This document shows positions 9,770 to 19,787 of a DNA stretch of 29,399 nt, piece after piece (the first letter of the stretch is position 1; every line of letters begins with the position of its first letter). This stretch comes from Chara braunii. Its lineage: Eukaryota; Streptophyta; Charophyceae; Charales; Characeae. The stretch is taken from the NCBI GenBank assembly GCA_003427395.1, contig BFEA01000055.1, positions 2,956,331-2,985,729 of the forward strand, read 5' to 3'. Under the pieces are notes generated by a model that was not told the DNA's origin, made no database searches, and was given only the letters and a program-made list of their open reading frames with translations. The translations under genes and the position numbers were made by a program.

Positions 9770-10640
9770 TAACGTCGCTAAGCTAGTATAGTTTTGCAGG
9801 GTGCAGCCCCCCGAGTCTTGTTCCCCAGCTTGGCACCAAGGAGTTAGAGAAATGGGAATCCTTTGATAGTGATCTCCAAGAACTAGAGGCTATACGTAAG
9901 AATCCTCCGCATGTTGGTTCCGCACCCAAGAAGCACTTGAACTAGAGACACTTGATGAGCAGTCATCATTTTCAAGGTAGAGTACGACGGAGCCAATCGA
10001 AGACTCTTCATCCGATGAGGAAGTAGACATGGGCAGTGCCACCCTAGGAGCTGAACTTTGAGGTAAGAGTGTTTTCCACAGGCTCTTGGTTGGAAGGTAG
10101 AGTACGATGGAGCTAATCGAACAGGCTTCATCCAATTAGGAAGTAGACCTGGGCAGTGGCACCCTAGGAGGTGAACTTGGAAGTGGAGCGTTTTTCCGCA
10201 GGGTCTTGGTGACCATTGACCATGAGTACGAAGATATGATAATCCCATTCAAAAATTTTAACAAGGCATTTGCACCCAATCCTGACAAGAAAAGGGTAAA
10301 CCTTTCACCTTGCCTAAAGATACAAAAAATTATATACCTGGCCACTCAAGGACCACGTCATCTTCATTCTTGAAAGCCCTCGAGATCGCAAAAGAAACCT
10401 GACAGAGCCTCCCGGACAAAGAGGTCCGCCTCCACTACAAAATGTGGTGCTGTTCACTGATGGAATGTTTCCAGTGAAAGGGGAACACAAGCCGTGGTTA
10501 GAGCTTTTGTCAGCCTTCTCTACACTAAGGGGAAACACAGCAGACCGCACTGGTTTGCGAATCTATTTGAGAACCCTTTGATGCAACTGTTCCCAACCCT
10601 ACTGCCCAAGGGCAAGCTGCTGTGTCACCTCTTCAATGTG
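9770..10640 (+). pseudogene. Unassigned decayed coding region with a roughly 120-bp tandem duplication
   Basis: Several plus-strand segments read like protein but in different frames: LGTKELEKWESFDSDLQ near 9830, DHEYEDMIIPFKNF near 10217 and HWFANLFENPLMQLFPTLLP near 10550. Between them two copies of a 110-120-bp unit (from about 9976 and 10094; both contain GTAGAGTACGA.GGAGC.AATCGA and GGGCAGTG.CACCCTAGGAG) are arranged in tandem. I do not recognise the family. The distribution of frames and stops suggests an old transposon-encoded protein. Confidence 0.25.
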
Positions 10641-10674
10641 TCGACCCTTCGAATGACCAGGAAAGGATGAAGAG

Positions 10675-11097
10675 GGAAAATAATCAGGAACACTAGAGAG
10701 GACGGGGGCATAAATTGATACACTTTCGGCTCTACATCAATTGCTCGTACACCAGTGCAGCTGACAGATCTAATATGGCGACTTGAAGAATAAGAAAGAT
10801 AATTAATCAAGCGCCCATTGGAACTGTTTGTAAGAATAAGAAACCATTCTACCTAAAGATATAAATAAAAATACATCTAGCGCCGAAAAAGTTAAAAGAA
10901 GGCCACAATCATACATATCGCTCGATGTTTCCTGACAGGGGCACTGCTAACTTCTTTTCCCCGTGTGGCTTCCTTAACTGAGAGACGGAATATAATCAGA
11001 ACACTGGAGAGGATGGGGGCATAAACTGATATGCTTTCGGCTCTACATCAATCCCACGTGGCCACTGCTAACTTCTTTTCCCCATGTGGCTTCCTTG
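10675..11097. repeat. Dispersed duplication: two paired blocks about 310 and 119 bp apart
   Basis: The block around GGGGGCATAAA.TGATA..CTTTCGGCTCTACATCAAT occurs at about 10701 and 11015. The block CACTGCTAACTTCTTTTCCCC plus TGTGGCTTCCTT occurs at 10943-10975 and 11062-11094. The second copy of the latter ends where TTGAACCACC (an element end) begins; the first copy continues as CCTTAACTGAG. Confidence 0.75.
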
Positions 11098-11977
11098 AAC
11101 CACCAATACTTGGGCCTAGTGTTCGGCCGAGGGATGGAGCCACAAACTTCAACGACTGGGGGCGTTTTAGTGGCAATTGACACCATTCATCAACGACAGC
11201 CCCGACCCCAAAGACAAATTTGTCTCTTCGACCCTCAACAAAGCCAAATTTGACACGGAAACTCCTCGTCGAAGACTCAGCGGCGAGGCGATCATAAGAG
11301 CTTCCGCTCTTCAAACGACAAAAATCGGCAACCGGCAAACCCTATGGAAGACTTCATCAGATCCAATGGATCCGGGTTTCAAAAGACTCTTCTATGTCAG
11401 ATATGCTGATGATTTTGTTATTATCATAACAGCAGGTTCCAGAGCAGATGCTGTCGAGATCAAAAGGTTGGTGACTCAATTCTTATCTAAAGAGCTTAAA
11501 GTGGAGCTTAATCAGCAGGTGCGAAGCACAAAAAGTCATAATGGGATATCTCTCCTAAGTACCCAAATTCATGTCGTGAAATGGAAGGCACAAAATCAAG
11601 TCTCTTGGGTTAGGCACAAAGCGCACGGAAAAGTATACCGAAGAAGGATACACCCTAGACTCATTCTTCATAAGCACATATAAGGCCCAGCTTAAGAAAA
11701 AAAGATCGGCCAGGGTACTCATTGTTTAAACCAACAATACATTTCCCCAGGCAAGTTGAGACTGCGATTGAGCCTCTCCTAAAATTCCAGAGGCTTGGGA
11801 CAGGGGGTCTGAAGCCCCAGTAGAAAAACAACTATGTCGCATGCCATTGGGTGGCACGAGGCCCAGCCCTGAGCAACAAAAAAAAAAAAATTGCCCGACC
11901 CCAGGCGTGACCTGTCCCGAGTCCCCAAACTTTTCAGAGAGGCTCATTTGATTTCTCTAGATGTACTGGTGGTTTAA
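11094..11977. mobile_element. TTAA-family element, member H, enclosing a reverse transcriptase fragment
   Basis: Left end TTGAACCACCAATACTTGG (11094). Right end TGTACTGGTGGTTTAA (finishing 11977), whose reverse complement TTAAACCACCAGTACA pairs with it. The right end is repeated once more by a 41-bp tandem duplication reaching 12018. The 884-bp interior contains the group II intron-type RT fragment described separately. That the two ends belong to one element is inferred from opposite orientation and similarity; the interior does not resemble the smaller members. Confidence 0.4.
11177..11683 (+). pseudogene. Group II intron-type reverse transcriptase/maturase fragment
   Basis: This 168-residue open stretch contains DPMDPGFKRLFYVRYADDF, with the YADD catalytic motif at residues 76-79. 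It continues with DAVEIKRLVTQFLSKELKVEL and ends in a basic RRRIHPRL stretch. The order (conserved RLxYVRYADDF, then an EIK..FL..EL..EL helix, then a thumb/X-like basic region) is typical of group II intron-encoded proteins, as in plant mitochondrial maturases, and not of gypsy or copia RTs (YVDD or YLDD). RT blocks before YADD and any endonuclease domain are missing. The leading residue is not an ATG (codon TTG) and a stop lies just upstream, so it is a fragment. It may be a transferred mitochondrial intron piece or a nuclear copy captured by the surrounding inverted-repeat element. Confidence 0.65.
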
Positions 11978-12028
11978 GGCACATCCTTTTGATTTCTCTA
12001 GATGTACTGGTGGTTTAAGGCACATCCT
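11947..12028. repeat. 41-bp tandem duplication including a TTAA-family end
   Basis: Two identical units beginning TTTGATTTCTCTAGATGTAC at 11947 and 11988. Each contains ACTGGTGGTTTAA. Confidence 0.95.
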
Positions 12029-12244
12029 TGGGAAAAGGTAGAGGATTTCCAGGACCCCTGGTGCACCAAAGTTGGCAGCCACGAAGATGTCACAGGCACA
12101 CAAGCTATCAAAGAAACACCTAGGACCTTAGAGAAAGACGAACATGTCACACGCTCACTGAAGTTCCACCTCATGAATGTGTGGTCTTTCAATGTGGTTC
12201 TTGGGTTGGGTTGGCTGCGCGTGAACACACACACCACATATTGA
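12002..12244 (+). pseudogene. Gypsy-type aspartic protease tail (relic)
   Basis: The frame from 12002 gives a charged stretch followed by SLKFHLMNVWSFNVVLGLGWL. This matches the C-terminal part of Ty3/gypsy proteases, where a beta strand plus [VI]ILG.DWL precedes the RT. The D-[ST]-G active site should lie about 60 residues upstream and is not seen. No RT follows before the frame ends at 12244. I read it as a small surviving piece of an LTR retrotransposon, independent of the element at 23527. Confidence 0.4.
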
Positions 12245-13205
12245 AAGGGGCTCAGACTCACTATAGAAGATTTTAAGGGCCCTCTACCTTGGGCATGATC
12301 AGAAATTTTACCCCTAAATTCTGATCTATCGCACCTCAACCCGTCTGCATGACAAGCAATCTTCATTTCTCATGGATTGATGAGCGCGAGAGCTTGTTTC
12401 AAACCTTGAGAACCACCTTGCTAAGTTATCCTATCCTTTGCATTCCAATCCGCTCTTCATTCCGTCCCCATCACTGATACGAGTGTGTTTAGCATTGCTG
12501 TTGTGCTGCAGCCGGACGATGGGAATGACCACCTGATGTGAGTCTGTATAGCACTGGTGTTGCACTGCACCAGGACAATGGGAATGGGCTACGACAGGTT
12601 AAATACATGAGCAAGAGAAGGCCATTGGAGTGTGTGGCTCCCTCCACTTACTAGCATGAGCTTTACGCAATTCTGAAAGCTTTGGATACTAGACGTGGTT
12701 CCAAGTAGTAAACTAATGACCAAATACGCACAAATACGTGCAAACTCTATAAAGCCTACGTTACAGGATAGTACGTCTCGGACCCCCTGACTGTTCGTGA
12801 CTGTCCAATCAGACAACCGGTTGGCCGTCCACCCGGGCCATGTCCGATGGAAAAAAAAAGTAGGGCAGGAGGGGGGATGGGAACTTGGGCTCTCAGGGGT
12901 GGGCTGTGGGCAGAGGCGAAGCAGGTGGCCGAGGGAAAGAAATTCTTGGAGGTCAGTAGGGCCTTCGAAATCGAACAAGAAAACGGGCCCAATCTGGGCC
13001 GTCAGATCTGCGAGATCAATGGTCGAGATTGAGCCATTTTCAAATTTGAAAGTGGCGGCGTGGGTGGCCTCCCACGCTCATGCCTTGGCCCGTGCGCTGT
13101 CAGCGATGTTAGGTGTTGCTGTTGTCAACCCCCGACGCCATCCAGCACAACCCCACGCTTCATTGCCCCCCCGGGCCAGGTTAGCCACCTCCTCCTCCTC
13201 CTCCA
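12245..13205. other. No gene recognised; 59-bp tandem duplication at 12481-12598
   Basis: Two diverged units (GAGTGTGTTTAGCATTGCTG at 12481; GAGTCTGTATAGCACTGGTG at 12540). A 229-residue open frame from 12797 runs into the GT repeat and is not credible as a gene. Confidence 0.5.
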
Positions 13206-13210
13206 TTAGG

Positions 13211-13211
<1 letters not shown>

Positions 13212-13248
<37 letters not shown>

Positions 13249-13411
13249 GCATGGATGCCGGTGGCACTGCACCTGCTGCAGCGGATGGTGCACATGCTGC
13301 ATCAGACGACGCAGCTGCAATCGCTGCATGTGCTGCGGATGCTGCAGGCCTTCAATTCAAACCGCCCAACCAATCCACCCCACCCCACCCCACCCCACCC
13401 CACACACACAC
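13212..13411. repeat. (GT)n, CTGCA-rich and (CACCC)n simple sequence
   Basis: (GT)n at 13212-13243, a GCTGCA/CTGCAG-rich block to about 13350 that reads Ala-rich in one frame, and (CCACC)n-(CA)n at 13376-13411. Confidence 0.85.
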
Positions 13412-14100
13412 CCTAAAAGACTGTTTCTGAATTTTTTTTTCGTTCTTCCTCAATATAGCCTGAAATTATTTTTTGGGGGGGGCTAGTGGTTCGCAGCCCC
13501 CTTCGGATTTTTTTTTTCTTTTTTTTTTCTGGCCAAAATGCTGTTGTCCGGGATCCTGGACAACTCCTCCCTGACCGTCTCCCAGAGACGTCCAGGGGAG
13601 ACATCTCCCCATCGAACAGCTGGCAGCCTACCATAAACCAATCACACTTTGTTTTGTGAGAAGAGCCCAACTTTTTACCGATCCATTGCGAAGGAGAATG
13701 CCAAGGATCTCACTTGGGCCATATTTTCTTAATGGAATAACTTGCTGATCCCAGCAAGCTAGCCTGATTTTCGCGCACTCAAATGTGTGATGTTGCGCGC
13801 ACATGTTGAAAGTGATAGCCTCCGTGTCCCCAATTGCAAAGCAATTTGTTCTAGACTTCTGAGAGAATGGCACAATAATAACTAAGGCAATTTTCGGTTC
13901 TTTGCCTACCACAACCAAGGCAGGCAGCAGGCGCATAAATTACCCAATCCTAACATACGGAAGTAGTGACAATAGATAACAATACCAGGCCCTTTCGACA
14001 CCAGTAATAAGAATGAGAACATTGAAGGTCGGGAGTGAAAAGAGAGGAGGGAGGGGGGGGGCGAGGGGTTGGACACGACAATTTGAGGTTCTTTAAGACC
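13412..14100. other. No feature recognised
   Basis: Several T, G and A homopolymers (13430-13440, 13471-13482, 13508-13530, 14053-14060). No domain was seen in either strand. Confidence 0.5.
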
Positions 14101-14103
14101 TAT

Positions 14104-14499
14104 GGAAGTCTTGTGCGAAAGCTTCTATTGGACAGTATAAAGCAATCCGAGGCTATGTTCATGCGAAGTTGTCAAATCTACAAATGAAGCAACATCCATG
14201 AACAACAACCCCTTGGACTGTTAAAACCCCTTTCCATTCTTGAGGTCCAAGTATCTCTATTCACTTCACCAACATGAACAAGGTCGATTGGAATGGCTTT
14301 TCACAAATCATGGTTTCTATTGACCGATGTTCCCCATATGTCAACTTGCCTGCTCTACCACCTCAAGCGCCTACAAAACTGGCCATGAGTGAATTTGAGC
14401 AGAAGTACATTGGGGTTTCCCATAAACTAATCGGGTCCCCAACAACTATTGTTAGCGATCGGACTCCCAACAAAAATCTTCCACTACTCACTCTATGAA
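14104..14499 (+). pseudogene. Ty3/gypsy integrase fragment
   Basis: The first frame shows RKLLLDSIKQSEAMFMRSCQ followed by IYK (the second half of the HHCC zinc finger, with the last Cys replaced by Tyr), an in-frame stop, then PLGLLKPLSIL (the usual GLLQPLPIP linker). After a frame change at about 14274 comes IMVSIDRCSPYVNLPALPP, the first strand of the integrase core with its catalytic Asp. GSPTTIVSDRTP follows, the second catalytic Asp block (normally IVSDRDP). The frame ends at 14499 before the catalytic Glu. At least one stop and one frameshift show it is dead. No LTRs are evident around it. Confidence 0.7.
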
Positions 14500-14951
14500 C
14501 TACACTCATAGTGCGTTCGTCTGATCTGATCACAACTTTGGGGTCACCATCAAGAAACTTAATTGACAGTGATGACAGGTGGAAAATTTTTACTAGTGTG
14601 TTTGTCTGATCTGCTATAATTTCCGAGTTAGCATTTGCTGGCTGCGTTGCCTATGTGTTTGATAGTCTATCTGACGTTCGTTGTGCCTAAGACAGTGATC
14701 GTATGCCAACGCTACTCTCATGCTGTTTGTATCCCTAGAGCGTACAACAGAAGTTAGGTGTAGTTACAAAGGTGCGACCAAAATTTGAGCTTCCATTGTC
14801 ACCCGAGTTGGATGATTCCTACATCGCCATTACACTCGTCGAGGGTACATCTTACACCGACCCCTATTAGTGTGGTTTATAGGGGCTGTCTGACATGGTG
14901 GGGAAAATGGCCGATGACATCTTGGGGAAAATGGAAGGTTTGTAAATATCA
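14500..14951. other. No gene recognised
   Basis: Contains a loosely repeated phrase (GTGCGTTCGTCTGATCTG at 14511, GTGTGTTTGTCTGATCTG at 14597). May be decayed downstream retrotransposon sequence, but nothing in it proves that. Confidence 0.4.
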
Positions 14952-15139
14952 TTAAACCACCAGTGCCTTTCTCAGCTATAAATGCCGAGCCTAAACTCGC
15001 CCTGCGCGCCCAAAAAAAAAAGAACTCATTTTGCCTGGCATCACCAGCCATTTCTGCCCGGTAGCACTGAACCCCGCCGCCCTCCCGTGTCACTCGGCGT
15101 GTCTCGGCAAAATAGCTTGGAAAGGTACTGGTGGTTTAA
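14952..15139. mobile_element. TTAA-family MITE, member B (188 bp)
   Basis: TTAAACCACCAGTGCC at the left and GGTACTGGTGGTTTAA at the right form 16-bp inverted repeats with one mismatch. The interior is homologous to member A (same orientation) and to member C (opposite orientation), sharing the blocks TGCCGAGC, CGCCCTGC and a poly(A) stretch in order. Confidence 0.85.
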
Positions 15140-15222
15140 GATATCTCAATTCCAAATGTTTGCAATGAGGGGGGGGTGAAAATATAAGAGTTGAAGAGTT
15201 TTGTTGAGTGGATGAGTGTCTA

Positions 15223-15419
15223 TTAAACCACCAGTTGGTTTCATAGCCATTTCTCTTCAATGCGACCATTAACGGTTCGCGACTTTCGCGGCACCGCCTA
15301 CCAAAGTGAAATGGTTGGTGGCACCAGCCAAAAAAGAAAGCTCACTGGTTCTTTTTTTTCCTGTATGCAGGGCGTTTCTTCGCTCGGCAAGGGAAGGGTC
15401 ATAAGCACTGGTGGTTTAA
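15223..15419. mobile_element. TTAA-family MITE, member C (197 bp)
   Basis: TTAAACCACCAGTTGG at the left and AGCACTGGTGGTTTAA at the right. The reverse complement of its interior aligns with member B (CCTTGCCGAGCGAAG, ACGCCCTGCAT, then an A run). Its terminal TTAA (15416-15419) is also the first TTAA of member D. Confidence 0.85.
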
Positions 15420-16003
15420 ACCACCACTACCCCCGACAGCTGAAATTCGGCTCTCCTGGCGATACAAACCAGGTTTTACGGGGAGGCGGCGACTGGCAGG
15501 ACACAGGCGGGGCCAGTCCCGCAATTTTCAAGTGCCAACTTTGGCGATTTTTCACGCTCAGAAGCATTGACAAAAAAATTCTGAAAATTGGAGATCCTGT
15601 CGATTAGGTTGTGATCTATCCAGGAGAAATATCAGGAAAAAAACATAATTTAGACCGCCAAACAAGTGTCGCACCAATTCGTTGCATTTTCCATTTTTGC
15701 CACTATACCACGTGTGGGCCAACGGGAAAAATATGCCAGCTTCTGCGATTTTTTGCGCTCAAAAGAATGACTCAAAAGCTCTGAATATTGGAGGGTTTGT
15801 AGATTTGGCTGTGATTTTTCCAGGAAGAATTTAAAAAGAAAATTAAAAGTTGTTTCAACCACGAAATAAATCGCAGCGGCAACTCTACGCACTTTCCATT
15901 TTTGGCACTCGGACGGTTCTCCCCACTGTGCTACCAGTAGTCCTCATGAACCTGTGCTACCGGTCCCCCCGAATTTAGGACGGCATGGGTAGTTGTGGTT
16001 TAA
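15416..16003. mobile_element. TTAA-family element, member D (588 bp) with internal 201-bp duplication
   Basis: Left end TTAAACCACCACTACCC, right end GGGTAGTTGTGGTTTAA. The interior consists largely of two diverged copies of a unit with a 201-bp period (15534 and 15735). Both contain GCGATTTTT..CGCTCA.AAG.A and CATTTTCCATTTTTG/CTTTCCATTTTTGGCAC. No coding potential. Confidence 0.7.
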
Positions 16004-16152
16004 GGGGAGAGTCGTGTCTGCCCAGAACGCATTGCAATCATCTGTGCGGATTTTGTATTATCTTGTTTTGAAAACGAAGTGCTTGGTAGTTGTGGTTTAA
16101 GGGGAGAGTCGTGTCTGTGCAGAAAGCATTGCGATCATCTGTTCACTGTCGT
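15988..16152. repeat. Roughly 96-bp tandem duplication of the member D right end and its flank
   Basis: GGTAGTTGTGGTTTAAGGGG followed by AGAGTCGTGTCTG occurs at 15989 and 16085, and both copies continue into GCATTGC.ATCATCTGT. Confidence 0.9.
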
Positions 16153-16480
16153 GTCGAACAGTCGGAGAGCTGCGGTAGTTAAGGCTGTTGCCTTCACCAA
16201 TGTCGCTTTGTTTGTGACTCTACTAGAACTAATCCAGCAAAAATGAGAGGGCAGTGAAGTGTATCTTCTTAGTAATGATTGTATTTTTATGAGCTGCATG
16301 ACCCAGTTTCCAGCAGGTGTAACTCGCCTCCAACAAACTGGAGTATTTTGTAAGCAGAAAAAAAAAAGAACAATCACAATTTGGACAATTGGAGCCCTTA
16401 GTGGAGTTCTACAACAGGCGAGGGTAAAGGCTTAGTTTGGTATGCCTCGTAAGTAGGCCGAGTTGGGAGGCAGGGAGTAC
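16153..16480. other. No feature recognised
   Basis: Unique-looking sequence with one A run at about 16361. No recognisable coding or repeat feature. Confidence 0.5.
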
Positions 16481-19057
16481 GGGGCTCCTTAGACACTCCT
16501 TGGGGCGTCCTCGAGGCCGAAGGAAATTTCCTCCGGGGTTTTGAAGGAAATTCCCGCTGGGGTGGTCTCCCAAGGATAATCCCTTTTTTCCCCGGCGGCA
16601 TTTTTCATAATATTATAGTCGGCCGCTGGGGGGCAATGCCTCGGTCCATTGCGTGATGTCCATTACTATGGTGCGGTCCCAGCTGCCAAAGGCAGGAAAT
16701 TTTGAGAGGCGCTGGCGACGTTGGGGGGGGGAACCCTTAAAAAGCAATGGACCTCCTCGTTTGAAAGTCAAAATCAAACTGGGTGCTGGACGTCACGACG
16801 GCTACACGGGGTAGGTGGCATCCATATTGGCGACGGTGGAAACGGGCATTTGCAGCGGCGCAGTGGAATCCTCGTAAGGCGTCAAAAAATTGTGGGCACC
16901 CCGCGAAGGTCCATCGTCATCACCGCCTCCTATCGTTGCACCTACATGTGGAGTCGAGCACATGTGGGGAACTTCGTCAGCGACTTGACGCTGAGGATAT
17001 CGTGGTCGTGGCGAGTTGGTAGGCTGTTGTATTTTCATGGTTCATGAGCATTGCAACACACGTGCCGATGGAGGGCGGCAGCGACGACGGACGTGCGAAG
17101 TTGATGACGATTGAGAAGACGGTCGTGGTGGCGATCGTGACGCCCGTGCTCTTCCGTTGTCAACAGGAGAGGGCATTGGGTAGAATGAGAGCACAGATCC
17201 ACGCATGCCGCTTCATCAAGTCCCAGTCAAAGGGCTGGACACCGTGGCCATCACTGAGGCTGTAGTTCAGGTTTCTTGCGCCATGGGTTGCAGTCTTCTT
17301 CCACGAGCGACGACGAGGTGGTGGATGAAAAGGAGGACGGAGGGGAGGGGCGTGGGAGGATCTCGAGCAATGTGATGATGCGGCATAGTACTTTTGGGAG
17401 AAGCTGCGTATGTCACCACGTGTCTTTCGGTCGATGACGATTGCATCCAGTGTGGACGAATGCCCGAGGGACGCGCTGCCCATGTCGATGTCGACTGCAG
17501 TCGGTGTCGACCTCTTGTCTTCTCTCGTGGAGGCCTTCAATATCAGCCATCAATGATAGAGGACGCACACGTGGAACAAGAGGACCATGACAAGCAAAAT
17601 TGCGACTAGGAGCAACAGTTGCAACCTTCAATAGAGGTCAGTCATCAAGGACACGTACGACAAGGCCGTAATTCTACGATAACGGTGAAGGTCCACCGAA
17701 CGACGACGATGAACGGAGCAGGCGGTAAAGGACAGCATACGACACACGCACTCTAACCGGTTGTACGCCCTTGCACTGTGAGCCGGGTCGTGGCCTGCAC
17801 GGTGCCTTCTGAAGTGATCCACTAAAGACCTACTCTTCACCTGCCGCCCGTCCATGCTGACGTCCTTCTTCGCAGACCGCCTCTTACGTATACGTCCAAG
17901 CACCCTACCGAGCATGCAGACGTGGAAGAAGACGACAAGGACAAGCAAAAGGATGACCACGAGCAGGACAATAAATATAAATCGCTCATTAGACAATTCA
18001 TAATTGAGTTATGAGAAATCTAAACTTATCTGATCTGCTGCAACTTTTTTGATTTGACACTTATGACAACAATTCAACAATTGATTAGAAAAAAACAAAA
18101 GCCTATTGAAGCAGCGGCAGCCTTTGAAAGACATCGGCCATGAAAGGCACGTGGGGAAGGGCAGTAGCCAAACGACGACGGTAGACCTCCAGCAAGCAAC
18201 GACGAAGAGGGCTGCAAACGGCAGACCGCAGCATGGGACAAACGCCTTGTACCATTTTTCGTTGCGGAATACAGTGGGCAATCAGAGCAAGAGGGCTCGG
18301 CTGAAGTATTCAAATTTGCCGACCGTTCGACCCCTTCCGTTCGACCCCTTTCCGTTTGGTGGCACGCAGGCACCCTGCCGAGGATGCAGACGTGGAAGAA
18401 GACGACAAGGACAAGCAAAAGGATGACCAGGAGCAGCTGCGGCAGCCTTCGAAAGGCGTCGGCCATGCAAGGCACGTGGGGAAGGGCAGTAGCTAGACGA
18501 CGATGGCACACCTCCAGCAAACGGCGACGAAGAGGGCTGCAAACGGCAGACCACAGCATGGGACAAACGCCTTGTAACATTTTCCGCCACAGAATATAGT
18601 GGGCAATCGGAGCAAGGGGCTCGGCTGAAGTATTCAAATTTGTCGACCGTTCGACCCCTTTCTGTTTCGAGGCATGCAATACGAGGGAGGACATTGGTCG
18701 ACAACTTCCAGGGGGGCCGGCTGGCCACCAACGGTTACCGTTGGCGTAAGGTTCCTGGTAGCCGAACGTTGAAGACCTAAGATGTCCGTGCACTGCCCGG
18801 TAGGAACTCCAATGAACCAGCCGACTAAAAATTATCGTCGACGACGGGTGCCCTCGCCATTCCAATTATAGGTGATCCTTGGCCTCCTAGGGACCTCGGG
18901 AGGTCCCTTGGAGAACGCCACCAAATGGTTGTAGCCCGAGGACGCCCTGAGGATTCCGCGAGGAAAGGTTTTCACTTTTTTTCATTTTCATCCTCAAGGA
19001 TAGGTGGAATGAAATTTTCCTCGGGGGATTTACGCGCCCAAGTGTTTAACGAGCCCC
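16481..19057. mobile_element. PIF/Harbinger-like element, decayed or non-autonomous (2577 bp)
   Basis: The left end GGGGCTCCTTAGACACT and the reverse complement of the right end, GGGGCTCGTTAAACACT, match at 15 of 17 positions. A further subterminal match (CCGAAGGAAATTTC versus CCGAGGAAAATTTC) starts about 33-36 bp in. GGGSC-type termini with a 3-bp T.A-like target are known for PIF/Harbinger; here the flanks are TAC and TAT, an imperfect duplication. On the minus strand near 18803-18771, LPGSARTS, a stop, then VFN resembles the GxPGSxHDSRVF block of Harbinger nucleases, but in broken form. Most of the interior is GC-rich and tandemly duplicated. The class assignment rests on the ends. Confidence 0.45.
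17890..18690. repeat. Tandem module of about 326 bp inside the Harbinger-like element
   Basis: A unit starting GCAGCGGCAGCCTTTGAAAG at 18112 recurs at about 18438 and includes GGCACGTGGGGAAGGGCAGT, GGGCTGCAAACGGCAGACC and TCGGCTGAAGTATTCAAATT. The last part of the unit (GCAGACGTGGAAGAAGACGA and the following bases) also occurs upstream at 17916, so that piece is present at least twice and the rest twice. One plus-strand frame of this piece is acidic (DVEEDDKDKQKDD). The minus strand in the same place gives a hydrophobic segment (LLLVLVVFFHV). Neither can be proven to be the coding sense. Confidence 0.8.
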
Positions 19058-19700
19058 TATATATCATTTGTGCATGACTAGCTTGGGCATTCGCCCAGCA
19101 ATAATATTATTGCTCCGTCCAAAGGGAGAGTTAAGCGGAGCACTGGATGGAACGAGTCGAGGGTAAGGAAGAAGATTTCCATAGCTATGTAGTAGAAGGG
19201 AGAGGGTCAGGCAATGGAGGTAGAGCGAGGGACATCAAGCTAGGCTTTGGAGGTAGGTACCTCCAAAAAAATCTGTTATGGTAATTATATTATAGTGTTA
19301 CTTATAGTTGATAGAATAGAAGCAATACTGTGTTTTGTTTGCATGGCGTTTTTTATGTTATTTGACTTTGCAAGTATGATAAGATGCATAACGATGACCA
19401 GAAAAAAAAACTACTTTGGGTCTGTGTCAAGGGGAAGAGTGGAGGCCGAGGAGGAGGAAGTAGGGAACTAACAAGAGAGACTTCGATACATGTAAGTCAG
19501 TTGGTATATTCTAAGCACTACCACAAACACACCTGCACATTATGTGTTGCAGTTCCGAAGTCCTAATGCTTTAACTTGAACAAGTTGTTGCCCACAATGG
19601 CTATGCCCTTGTCCCTATTCCGAAAGAGGGTTGAATGGGGCACAAGAGAACGTACGTTTGTGGACGAGAAGAGGATTCATCATTTTTTTTCTTTTCTCAT

Positions 19701-19704
<4 letters not shown>
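19058..19704. other. No gene recognised
   Basis: Contains a small hairpin (GCTTGGGCATTCGCCCAGC, 19081) and the palindrome AATAATATTATT (19100). Open frames here have no domain. Confidence 0.5.
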
Positions 19705-19768
<64 letters not shown>

Positions 19769-19787
19769 CCCCCCCCCCCCCCCCCCC
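19705..19787. repeat. (TC)n followed by a C22 homopolymer
   Basis: About 60 bp of TC passing directly into 22 consecutive C (19766-19787). Confidence 0.97.

Noticed and set aside
12797-13486. 229-residue open frame
   Set aside because: It runs through the GT and CACCC repeats and has no domain.
17628-18865. Minus-strand membrane proteins with LLLVLVVFFHV segments
   Set aside because: The hydrophobic segment is the complement of an acidic/Lys repeat read on the other strand and repeats with the tandem module. No family, and no evidence for the coding strand.
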